A stretch of DNA of 64,000 bases, from NCBI GenBank assembly GCA_030737875.1, contig CM060923.1, positions 37,068,501 through 37,132,500 of the forward strand, in the 5' to 3' direction. The notes beneath the pieces are model-generated. The model saw only the letters and a program-made list of their open reading frames with translations. It was not told the origin of the DNA and searched no databases. Shown piece by piece: positions 34,448 to 45,500 of the stretch. Source of the stretch: Allium sativum (lineage: Eukaryota; Streptophyta; Magnoliopsida; Asparagales; Amaryllidaceae). The translations under genes were made by a program, and so were the position numbers. Within the stretch, counting starts at the first letter, position 1. The number at the start of each line of letters is the position of its first letter.

Positions 34448-36755
34448 TTCAGTGGGCGGGGTCAACTTTTAGGGTGACTAGTAATGGTGCACTGTAATTA
34501 GCATTGGTGCGGTATAGTAATTATCCTATAGTGATTAGGAGAGCAATTAACACCAAAATATTCCACTATTTGCTTTGTCTTGCCCACTTGCTTCATAGTC
34601 ATTCCTTGTTTTACCAGTTTATGCCTTATCCTAATTACTTTAATAATTATATTGTTAAAGTTATGGTACTCGCCAGACTTCATGTCTGACCCCCTTTGTT
34701 TTCGCCTCTTTTCTTCCTTCCCCCCCCCCAGTTTCTCAGGGTGGGACTAGTACTAGCAGAGCTTGATTTGGATCTCTTTCTCTCTCTTTTGGAAGTGCTT
34801 GGATTGCTGAAAGTAAAGTTCAGCTTATCTCTTTTATGGCTACTTGTGTTTGGGGTTATGCTTTTTACTTTATGTGACGGCAAAGAATCTCGCTCGGTCC
34901 GAACCAGTCGCTAAACCGATCTAGACCGTTCGAAACGCCCTATCGTTTGAGAACACGACAAAGTAGAACGCATACAGAAGAACATTTCATTGTATATTAC
35001 AACAATGCATCAGAATACAAGAATATACAGAGTATAAATGAATATTACACAGAAATATCAGAGATTTAAATTACATTTAAATACATCGCAGCGGAAAATA
35101 ATACAATACACAACTAGAATGAGATATACGGATACAAAGCTTTCCGGATATCGTTCCAGCTGTAAACCAGGATCCTGTGAATATAAATCTGCAAAACCAA
35201 AACTACTAGCTGCCCATGTCAAAATAGGGGCACCCAGAGTTTAGGTTAAAACAATAAACTCCAGGTCAGTCATGGGACTGGTGTGAGAACTAAAACAGTT
35301 ATTAATCTTTATTTTTAAAGGTAAATCAAGGGACCACGCCGTATAACACGGAACGGGTTTCCTCCCAAGAATACCAGTGCATAAAACAAACAGCGCAATG
35401 CTAAATAAAGAAAAATGAAGCTGTTATAAGACCCAGGTCCCATCACACAATGCAACGCAGTCGAGGATAGGGTTTTCCCTTATAACAGCCAAAGAATGCT
35501 TGATACGTTTAAAACAAATCGTTTGATACTATTATAAGTGCATAGTGTATAAAACAACTTCAAATCATAAGTATCAATCATAGGCGGCATAAGCGCCCCA
35601 TCCCACTATGTCGCCATATATAGGATTACAATTAAAACCGCAAATGTCACGTATTTGGAAATTGGATTTCCGTCTATGAACCGAGGCAAAAGATAGTCCT
35701 CAACCGATTCGTGACTCTCTAGCCCGAGCCACAGGACCCAGACTCAGGTGAGCCCTTGGAGCGACAGGGCCGGTCCACCGATGTGGATTAAAATGCCTGA
35801 ACACTACGTTTCCCCACCCTATGGGGTGTAAGTCTGGTCCGTCAGCCGACCAGAAGCATCGGCCGAAACCGATATAACCGAGGCGCCTCGCAACAGCAAC
35901 AACCACATAAGTCAAACTCGTCAGGGCGTGTAAAACCACTGACGCCACTTCTAACTAGAAAGAAACGCAAGTCCTCCCTGAGGTCCGTCTCCCGTTTTTG
36001 GTTCATACCGGGTGTGAAACACGCGAGGTAAACGTTACACAAAGCTACGCCACAAAGGCCGTGCTTTGATCATCAACCACAAGACTTTGCTTTTCAACAG
36101 AAGCCTTGATCATTTGCATCTTAGCATGCCACACAGGCAAGCCATCCTATGCAACCGATATCAGTCACACAGAATGAAATCCGATGTCAGACACACAGTC
36201 CATTTACAAGTCCGTTCTGGGTCTGAACGAAACCGGAGGCACCTAGTACCCCGCATATCCATCGATCTCCAAGCACGTCTGGACGATCACTAACCGTTTC
36301 CATCTTCTTGGGTGTACAGCCCAATCAAGATCATCAGTTATCACCCAAACGACGTGAAGACCTCCGGTCTTCGACCATCGTCTTCATCTTCGACTTATCG
36401 TCGTATCAGTTATTCAGAATGGGATAAACCCGGTCTTTCCGAATAACTCGCGTATATATTATAAAAGTGTTACACAAACACAACATACGCCTCATTCCAA
36501 CTCATTAGTCATTAACCGTAAATTAATCAAGAGAATAATTCCCCAAATATTAACCCCGAAGGCCGAAACCAACATCAGATCAATATCCAGAAAACCATTC
36601 TACTTAGCTAACCGACAGTTAGTTTCTAAATTTCACGTTCAAATCTAATTAAAGATTTAACTATCGCCTGGAGCAAAACTGGTGATACTCCATTCTCGAT
36701 CTTTTCAATCTAATTAAAGATTCATTAAAACTCCACTTAGTTTTAATCTTCGACT

Positions 36756-37205
36756 GGGTTAAAGAATCAGTGTCATTTAAAACACGGTTCACGATAAACC
36801 CAAAATCACATTCATCAATTATCGGGTTAAAGAACAAGTGTTATTTAAAACACTGTTCACGATAAACCCAAAAATCAATATCCATTCAATTCCAATCAAA
36901 TATTATTTAATTGGTACACTTCATTAAATCTAAATAAAAAGATTTAATCTTTTCTCAACTGGGTTCAAGAACAGTGTTAGTGAAGACACCATTCACGACA
37001 AACCCAAATCACATTCATTAATTATCGGGTTAAAGAACAAGTGTTATTTAAAACACTGTTCACGATAAACCCAAAAATCAATATCAATTCAATTCCAATT
37101 AAATATTATTTAATTGGTACACTTCATTAAATCTAAATAAAAAGATTTAATCATTTCTCAACCGGGTTCAAGAACAGTGTTAGTGAAGACACCATTCACG
37201 ACAAA
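36756..37205 (-). repeat. Five GGGTT...AACCC hairpin modules (C 3' LTR)
   Basis: Units at 36756-36801, 36824-36869 and 36961-37005, then a second pair of the last two types near 37026-37071 and 37161-37205. The pair at 36824-37005 is repeated as a ~200-bp block. Outer arms are GGGTT/AACCC. Inner arms are GAATC/GGTTC with GTGT/ACAC in the first unit and GAACA/TGTTC with GTGTT/AACAC in the second. The other LTR has the same set at 44395-44844. Confidence 0.8.
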
Positions 37206-38099
37206 CCCAAATCACATTCGATATTCAATACAAGGCTCTGAATAGAAAATATATCGGCTTATATTCAATATCAAATTCTACGACTAACAAATGTCGTATT
37301 GGAAATAACGATATAAATATATATCTTTCAAATTTCCATATCAACATCTGTATAATCACGAATCCCAACATCGAAATATTCCGAAGACAATTTCGATTTA
37401 AATCCATTCCAATGCAATCATTGGAAATTTTGGTTATTTTTAAAACCCTTTTCGAATTCAATTTATTTATTTAAAAATAAATAGAATTATAATTCTAGTT
37501 CAAAACTAGTTCATTTCGATAAAAATCTATTTTTATCTTTTCAAACATGAAGTTTTTCATCCCAAATCTTCACAAATCATTTCTTATGATTTTACACAAA
37601 TTATTACTATTTTTAATAATTTTATCAAGGCCTGTACAGTCGATTTCCATCAATGGCCATCGAACTGCACTTACAGCGACCTTTTTCAAATTTGATTTGG
37701 ACATAATTCCAAATCCAACCGTTAGATTTCAAATTTCTAACATTCGCTAGAAAGCTCTTTTCGATACGAACCCAACGGTTCCGGTTTTAGGAGAATCCGA
37801 CGGTCGGATCTCCCGTAACGTCCATTTGAAATCAATGGTCGAAATTCGCGAACTGCCGCGGCGCGGCGCGTTCTATTCAGGCCATTATATTATATATATA
37901 ATATATATAATATATACTTCGTCGATTTCTATTTAAAACGAATTATATAAATAGTTCTAAAATTCGTTTCAAAATCTATTTCAACTTCCATCTCAATTCA
38001 AAGCAAAATTGAATTCTTCTCTATAAATTCGTTTTAAAATTCATTTCTATTCAATTCAAATTTCAATTCAATTTGAATTCATTTCAATTTGCTTTCAAT

Positions 38100-38577
38100 T
38101 CATTTTGAATTCGTTTTCAATTCAATTCATTTCGAAATCACTTTCAATTCAATTCACTTTGAATTCGTTTTCAATTCAATTCATTTCGAAATCACTTTCA
38201 ATTCAATTCACTTTGAATTCGTTTTCAATTCAATTCATTTCGAAATCACTTTCAATTCAATTCACTTTGAATTCGTTTTCAATTCAATTCATTTCGAAAT
38301 CACTTTCAATTCAATTCACTTTGAATTCGTTTTCAATTCAATTCATTTCGAAATCACTTTCAATTCAATTCACTTTGAATTCGTTTTCAATTCAATTCAT
38401 TTCGAAATCACTTTCAATTCAATTCACTTTGAATTCGTTTTCAATTCAATTCATTTCGAAATCACTTTCAATTCAATTCACTTTGAATTCGTTTTCAATT
38501 CAATTCATTTCGAAATCATTTTCAATTCAATTCACTTTGAATTCGTTTTCAATTCAATTCATTTCGAAATCACTTTC
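38100..38577. repeat. 54-bp minisatellite made of two 27-bp half-units (C 3' LTR)
   Basis: About nine units alternating TTTGAATTCG and TTTCGAAATC half-units joined by TTCAATTCAATTCA. Because 54 is a multiple of 3 the array is open in two frames (about 166 codons), a by-product of the period. Copies are nearly identical to those at 45740-46217. Confidence 0.95.
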
Positions 38578-39056
38578 AAAATTACTTTTTAATATTCATT
38601 TTTAAAATGAATAAAATCGATATAAATATCGTTCACGTCAAAATGGCGTCAATCTAATCAACACGGCTTCATAAATTTCTATTTTCAAATATTCTATTTC
38701 AAATATTTCTATTTTAAATATTTCTATTTTAAAACTGGAATGAGGCCCAATCAATTACCATATAAAGTTAATTATATGGATTTTCATACAACACATGTAT
38801 AATAGCCTTGAAAAATAATCAACCATCAACCAAAGTGCACTACACTGTACAAGCATCAAATATAGATATCTAACGCTTATAACAGCCTGTCAATCAATCG
38901 ATCGACATATTTAATCAATCAGGATGAGTGAACTTCAAATTTCATCCCAACACCCGTGTGGGGTTTCAAACAATCAAACACAGATTTTATTCGTGCAGTT
39001 GGGCGATGTGTAAAATTTATCGTCCCAATCCATATCAGTCAAATCAGTGTACATAA

Positions 39057-39074
39057 ACAAACCGTCTGGTTTGT
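39057..39074 (-). repeat. Hairpin ACAAACC-GTCT-GGTTTGT in C LTR
   Basis: A perfect 7-bp stem, the counterpart of the B hairpin at 8648-8665, with one base pair changed on both arms. Also at 46696-46713. It is flanked by TTGGG.../...CCCAA (38999-39028) and GTTAAAAAT-TAT-ATTTTTAAC (about 39103-39123) hairpins. Confidence 0.75.
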
Positions 39075-39603
39075 AAATGAATATTTTATTTATTCACATA
39101 CCCGTTAAAAATTATATTTTTAACGATAAAAACATTTTATTTCAACCTATGAATTTCTATTCAATGCATTTCTTCAATAAAATGATATTTTTATTTTTCT
39201 AACATATTTTAGAAAATTTCGGCGGCATAACGGCACGATACTAGAAACGGGACAAGGCCTAGCCTTATCCCCGGTCTAGTGAAGGCCCACGCCATTCACA
39301 CATCAATCAAATCAATTTCATCTCACCAAACAATTCAATTCAAACAAATAATTCAACTAATCTATGCAACCAATCAACCAAGTCCATGGTCTGTGGACGA
39401 TTGTGTCGGGTGCTACTAAGCACCGTCTGCATCCTAGTATATATATAAAACTAGAAAAGAAATTGAAAGGTGAGAAATTCTCACATATAGCTATCCTAGC
39501 TCCACGGCACTTCATTTGCAGAAGTCTTCGTCGTTTCGCCTTTTTGTCACCTTCGTTGCCCGTAGCCACTACATACATAAAAATCGAATTTTTACTTCGC
39601 TAT

Positions 39604-39900
39604 TCAATATTTAAAAATCAAATTTTTCCTATGAAGTTCAATATATAAAAATCATATTTTTCCTATGAAGTTCAATATATAAAAATCATATTTTTCCTAT
39701 GAAGTTCAATATATAAAAATCATATTTTTCCTATGAAGTTCAATATATAAAAATCATATTTTTCCTATGAAGTTCAATATATAAAAATCATATTTTTCCT
39801 ATGAAGTTCAATATATAAAAATCATATTTTTCCTATGAAGTTCAATATATAAAAATTCTATTTTTCTATCGAAGTTCAATATATAAAAATCAACTCTTTA
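39604..39900. repeat. 34-bp minisatellite carrying AAAAAT-CAT-ATTTTT hairpin (C 3' LTR)
   Basis: Seven clear CCTATGAAG-ending units of 34 bp plus degenerate edges. The other LTR (47243-47566) has eight. Each unit contains the short hairpin that is scattered without order in B. Confidence 0.93.
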
Positions 39901-40175
39901 TCCTTTATTCATACAAAGAAAAATCCAATCTTTTGTCTATGCAAAATCATTTCTTTTTACTTTGAAAAATCATACTTCTCATTTGTAAAAATATAAACTT
40001 TATTATGATTAAAAATCAAATTTTTAATCTTTAATAATTTATATAAAATTGATTTTCCTATTTTTACCTAAAATCAGAATTTTAAACTCAGTTCCATATA
40101 ATAAAAATCAGATTTTTAAACCCTAAGTTATATAACTGATTTTATTAAATAAAAGAAATAAATAAAATTACAAAG

Positions 40176-40497
40176 CCTTACCGTTATCGGAGGAGGAGGG
40201 GTCCCACTATCGGACTGACGGTCGGAGAGGACTGCGCGGGGGTGCTGAGGCGTGGAGGGGTGGTAGCGTCGGTGTTGGATTGGGGTGCGGTGGTCCGTTT
40301 TGGGTCGGGGGGGGAGATTAGGGCTTCGCAGTTTTAGGGATAAAGGAGGAGGAGGCGCCGTGGGGATCGAGTGAGGCCAGGGGGAACGGAGGAGGTCGAG
40401 CGGCAGCGGGGTTGGCCAGCTCCGGCGGCGCGTGGGTGGCTAGATCGAGGGGGCGGCGGGATCGAGTTCGTGCTTTTTTTTTTTTTTTTTTTTTCTC
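40176..40497 (-). promoter_or_regulatory. GC-rich leader with candidate splice donor (C 3' LTR)
   Basis: In the minus sense, an A-run is followed by about 300 bp of CG/CCTCC-rich sequence resembling a plant gene 5' leader, including a CCCTAATCTCC-like stretch. It then ends at AACG|GTAAGG (GTAAGG at 40181-40176). Repeated at 47849-48170. A captured host exon or an element-specific leader are both possible. Confidence 0.45.
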
Positions 40498-40663
40498 GAT
40501 TTAATTTATGAAAGGGGGGGGGCCAATGCAGAAAGAAAAAGGGGAGGGAGTAGGTTTTTTTTTTATTTATTTATTTATTATTTAATTATTTAAATTATGC
40601 ACAAGGGTTGACTTTTACATATGACCTCGAAACGAGGCCCACCGCCTGTCGTCCATAGCGTTT

Positions 40664-40693
40664 TACCCCCATTCCGAACACAATGGGATATGT
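40664..40693 (-). promoter_or_regulatory. Conserved U3 block of C
   Basis: Reverse complement of the A block at 3391-3420, nearly identical, upstream of an ATAAATAAATAAA-type TATA-like stretch (about 40561-40585) in the element sense. Confidence 0.55.
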
Positions 40694-41471
40694 ATCGTAA
40701 GCTGGTTTGATCGTTACAATCAGTTTCCGTTGAATTTTCTTTTAAATCATTATATTGAATTTTAAACGCACATTTCAAATTACCGGGGTCACATACTAAC
40801 TAGAAAAATTCCAGAAAAATATTTTCTAGCTTCGTATTGACGATACGGTCCTAACAAAATCAGTTTCGTCGAATTCTGAGATCGTTTGAAAAATGGTCAA
40901 TTCCCAGTCGATTAAAATCAACTGAAACTGGTCAAACGCGTTTTCTTTTGCCACGCTCACATATTGAATCGAAAAATTATGAAATTTGAAACCTAACAAT
41001 AACTTTACATCCCGGACCCAACAAAACTGGTTTCGTCGAAATCCGAGGTCGTTTGCAAAATGTCCATTTTTAAGGGCCTGAATTCCATAGCGACTATTCA
41101 GAATTTTCAACTGGACATATCTTTTGATTCCCGCTATAAAATTTTGATTATTCGGATTCATTGGAAAGATATTATCAATTAGATCCTGATGTTTTTGGTT
41201 TCACTAAAATCCGGATTGTTTTGCACCCGGTACATCCAATTGAAGTTTGAAATCGAATTATCGAACTACCGCGCCATTTTCAATTCCTTTTATAATTATA
41301 TATAATTATAATATATTCTAACGACGACGTATATAATATATACGTTCGAATTATATTCAAAATAAATTTCTCGCCGATATTATTTAAAATAATTCATTTT
41401 AAGTAATCCAAATTCGCTAAAATGGCCAAAATAAAAATTTTAAACTGGCCCAGATTTTACGGGTTGTTACA

Positions 41472-41484
41472 ATCTCCCCCACTT
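41472..41484 (-). other. Element C polypurine tract
   Basis: AAGTGGGGGAGAT on the minus strand, touching the LTR start TGTAACAACCCG. It matches the Tekay-type pattern. Confidence 0.92.
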
Positions 41485-42497
41485 AAAACTTTTCGTCCCC
41501 GAAAAGGAACAAAGTCGAAAGTGGTTTGATTATTCAACTCTATATTCGATCCGGCTTCCATTCTCCAACTCTTTAGTTTCTGAGAATTTTCTAAAATTTC
41601 AAAATTTTGGCTAACTCCCTAAATTTTCGAAAAATTTCGCCATAACCTCCCCTGCACCGGGAGCATCGGGGAATTTCAAATAGCTTCCCCGGTCCTTCAG
41701 ATCTCAAAAAGAAAAAGAAAAAGCCAAGCGGCTAGCCAATAGGCTCACAAAATCATCATCACCCAAACAAAACAGGAAATTATGTAGTAAACATGTACCT
41801 ATTTGTCGGGCAAACAAATTTTATTCTTCGGCTCTAGCCTCCTTGCTATGACCTGTTCAATATAAGTATATGCATATGCAAGAAAATGCGACCAAATTCC
41901 AATACAATTCAATATTTGGTTCAATCAGGCATAATGGTTCAAAATTATCAAACAAATAAACAAACAACACAAACATCAATCAATTAGTGGATTAGAGTTT
42001 CAAATTCATAATTTTGATACATATACAAAAATCATGTTTTTGATGCCAATTCACAACAATGTATTCTAACTATATAAGTTTTGGTTCTCACACCAGCCCA
42101 ATGGAAATATATAGAAAATCACACCTTCGAAACACGAACATAAATACTGATGATGCACGTGCTATCATCAGTACCTTCTCCGGGCGACTAGAGTGTGATT
42201 CTATATCTATCCAATATATTAAAACTTCGAATACACGCGGATCAGACGTATACGCAAAATCTATATATACTGGATTGTCCACATCAATATAAATAAATAA
42301 TCAAATACGAATAATTGATTTAAATTTTCAAAACAAAATTTGTTTTCATTTTAAAAATATACTCTTCACACTCGTTCTAGGATACTACTGATCCCATCTC
42401 TAACGAGTCATTCCCATTGGATATTACTAACCCAATATGTGATGAATTATTTCATATGGTTCTAATGTGTCTTGTTCTCTGAGCTTTGTAAACCAAA

Positions 42498-42509
42498 GCT
42501 CTGATACCA
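42498..42509 (-). other. Element C primer-binding site
   Basis: TGGTATCAGAGC on the minus strand, two bases from the 5' LTR end. A perfect initiator tRNA-Met type PBS. Confidence 0.95.
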
Positions 42510-42511
42510 AC

Positions 42512-45500
42512 TGTGACGGCAAAGAATCTCGCTCGGTCCGAACCAGTCGCTAAACCGATCTAGACCGTTCGAAACGCCCTATCGTTTGAGAACACGACAA
42601 AGTAGAACGCATACAGAAGAACATTTCATTGTATATTACAACAATGCATCAGAATACAAGAATATACAGAGTATAAATGAATATTACACAGAAATATCAG
42701 AGATTTAAATTACATTTAAATACATCGCAGCGGAAAATAATACAATACACAACTAGAATGAGATATACGGATACAAAGCTTTCCGGATATCGTTCCAGCT
42801 GTAAACCAGGATCCTGTGAATATAAATCTGCAAAACCAAAACTACTAGCTGCCCATGTCAAAATAGGGGCACCCAGAGTTTAGGTTTAAACAATAAACTC
42901 CAGGTCAGTCATGGGACTGGTGTGAGAACTAAAACAGTTATTAATCTTTATTTTTAAAGGTAAATCAAGGGACCACGCCGTATAACACGGAACGGGTTTC
43001 CTCCCAAGAATACCAGTGCATAAAACAAACAGCGCAATGCTAAATAAAGAAAAATGAAGCTGTTATAAGACCCAGGTCCCATCACACAATGCAACGCAGT
43101 CGAGGATAGGGTTTTCCCTTATAACAGCCAAAGAATGCTTGATACGTTTAAAACAAATCGTTTGATACTATTATAAGTGCATAGTGTATAAAACAACTTC
43201 AAATCATAAGTATCAATCATAGGCGGCATAAGCGCCCCATCCCACTATGTCGCCATATATAGGATTACAATTAAAACCGCAAATGTCACGTATTTGGAAA
43301 TTGGATTTCCGTCTATGAACCGAGGCAAAAGATAGTCCTCAACCGATTCGTGACTCTCTAGCCCGAGCCACAGGACCCAGACTCAGGTGAGCCCTTGGAG
43401 CGACAGGGCCGGTCCACCGATGTGGATTAAAATGCCTGAACACTACGTTTCCCCACCCTATGGGGTGTAAGTCTGATCCGTCAGCCGACCAGAAGCATCG
43501 GCCGAAACCGATATAACCGAGGCGCCTCGCAACAGCAACAACCACATAAGTCAAACTCGTCAGGGCGTGTAAAACCACTGACGCCACTTCTAACTAGAAA
43601 GAAACGCAAGTCCTCCCTGAGGTCCGTCTCCCGTTTTTGGTTCATACCGGGTGTGAAACACGCGAGGTAAACGTTACACAAAGCTACGCCACAAAGGCCG
43701 TGCTTTGATCATCAACCACAAGACTTTGCTTTTCAACAGAAGCCTTGATCATTTGCATCTTAGCATGCCACACAGGCAAGCCATCCTATGCAACCGATAT
43801 CAGTCACACAGAATGAAATCCGATGTCAGACACACAGTCCATTTACAAGTCCGTTCTGGGTCTGAACGAAACCGGAGGCACCTAGTACCCCGCATATCCA
43901 TCGATCTCCAAGCACGTCTGGACGATCACTAACCGTTTCCATCTTCTTGGGTGTACAGCCCAATCAAGATCATCAGTTATCACCCAAACGACGTGAAGAC
44001 CTCCGGTCTTCGACCATCGTCTTCATCTTCGACTTATCGTCGTATCAGTTATTCAGAATGGGATAAACCCGGTCTTTCCAAATAACTCGCGTATATATTA
44101 TAAAAGTGTTACACAAACACAACATACGCCTCATTCCAACTCATTAGTCATTAACCGTAAATTAATCAAGAGAATAATTCCCCAAATATTAACCCCGAAG
44201 GCCGAAACCAACATCAGATCAATATCCAGAAAACCATTCTACTTAGCTAACCGACAGTTAGTTTCTAAATTTCACGTTCAAATCTAATTAAAGATTTAAC
44301 TATCGCCTGGAGCAAAACTGGTGATACTCCATTCTCGATCTTTTCAATCTAATTAAAGATTCATTAAAACTCCACTTAGTTTTAATCTTCGACTGGGTTA
44401 AAGAATCAGTGTCATTTAAAACACGGTTCACGATAAACCCAAAATCACATTCATCAATTATCGGGTTAAAGAACAAGTGTTATTTAAAACACTGTTCACG
44501 ATAAACCCAAAAATCAATATCCATTCAATTCCAATCAAATATTATTTAATTGGTACACTTCATTAAATCTAAATAAAAAGATTTAATCTTTTCTCAACTG
44601 GGTTCAAGAACAGTGTTAGTGAAGACACCATTCACGACAAACCCAAATCACATTCATTAATTATCGGGTTAAAGAACAAGTGTTATTTAAAACACTGTTC
44701 ACGATAAACCCAAAAATCAATATCAATTCAATTCCAATTAAATATTATTTAATTGGTACACTTCATTAAATCTAAATAAAAAGATTTAATCATTTCTCAA
44801 CCGGGTTCAAGAACAGTGTTAGTGAAGACACCATTCACGACAAACCCAAATCACATTCGATATTCAATACAAGGCTCTGAATAGAAAATATATCGGCTTA
44901 TATTCAATATCAAATTCTACGACTAACAAATGTCGTATTGGAAATAACGATATAAATATATATCTTTCAAATTTCCATATCAACATCTGTATAATCACGA
45001 ATCCCAACATCGAAATATTCCGAAGACAATTTCGATTTAAATCCATTCCAATGCAATCATTGGAAATTTTGGTTATTTTTAAAACCCTTTTCGAATTCAA
45101 TTTATTTATTTAAAAATAAATAGAATTATAATTCTAGTTCAAAACTAGTTCATTTCGATAAAAATCTATTTTTATCTTTTCAAACATGAAGTTTTTCATC
45201 CCAAATCTTCACAAATCATTTCTTATGATTTTACACAAATTATTACTATTTTTAATAATTTTATCAAGGCCTGTACAGTCGATTTCCATCAATGGCCATC
45301 GAACTGCACTTACAGCGACCTTTTTCAAATTTGATTTGGACATAATTCCAAATCCAACCGTTAGATTTCAAATTTCTAACATTCGCTAGAAAGCTCTTTT
45401 CGATACGAACCCAACGGTTCCGGTTTTAGGAGAATCCGACGGTCGGATCTCCCGTAACGTCCATTTGAAATCAATGGTCGAAATTCGCGAACTGCCGCGG

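Larger units (their letters stand above)
30914..34872 (+). repeat. Element F 5' LTR, part before C
   Basis: Starts TGTAACACTCCGTG. In order it holds a U3 head related to G (62132 onward), a tRNA-like segment (31164-31234), a TATA box (31581-31589), an ATGCAAGTTT-rich repetitive leader (about 31990-32660) and three structured modules (32941-33280). After these come the core module (33341-33446), a GGTTAAG hairpin array (33477-33790), an ATT microsatellite and a poly-C run. It ends in CTTTA (34868-34872), the left duplication of C. Confidence 0.92.
34873..41471 (-). repeat. Element C 3' LTR
   Basis: 6,599 bp. Plus-strand order: CGCAGCGG motif (35088-35095), core module (36503-36622), GGGTT...AACCC hairpins (36756-37205) and an imperfect hairpin 37790-37813. 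Next come a 54-bp minisatellite (38100-38577), a hairpin 39057-39074, a 34-bp minisatellite (39604-39900), a splice-donor candidate (40176-40181), a GC-rich leader (40188-40497) and the U3 block (40664-40693). The plus-strand right end is GGGTTGTTACA. Confidence 0.96.
41472..42511 (-). mobile_element. Element C internal region, non-coding
   Basis: 1,040 bp homologous to A's interior. From the PPT side it keeps a TTTCGGGGACGAAAAG-type tail. From the PBS side it keeps a leader with GAGTGTGAAGAG-like sequence. Frames such as 42059-42292 have no recognisable domain. It holds no gag, protease, RT or integrase remnant that I can see. Confidence 0.93.

Noticed and set aside
34718..34731. Poly-C run as a functional G-quadruplex element
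   Set aside because: A homopolymer that differs in length between F's two LTRs; slippage is enough to explain it.
35700..36042. Overlapping minus-strand frames of 66-82 codons in C LTR (also 43339-43681)
   Set aside because: No conservation of frame in A or B and no motif; LTR sequence.
38089..38605. Two overlapping 166-167-codon reading frames of 18-residue repeats (also 45728-46244)
   Set aside because: They are open only because the 54-bp minisatellite period is divisible by three; composition is simple and neither A nor B has them.
40826..41161. 111-codon minus frame present in both C LTRs (also 48492-48827)
   Set aside because: Present twice only because LTRs are identical copies; the equivalent U3 blocks in A and B are not open, and no domain is seen.
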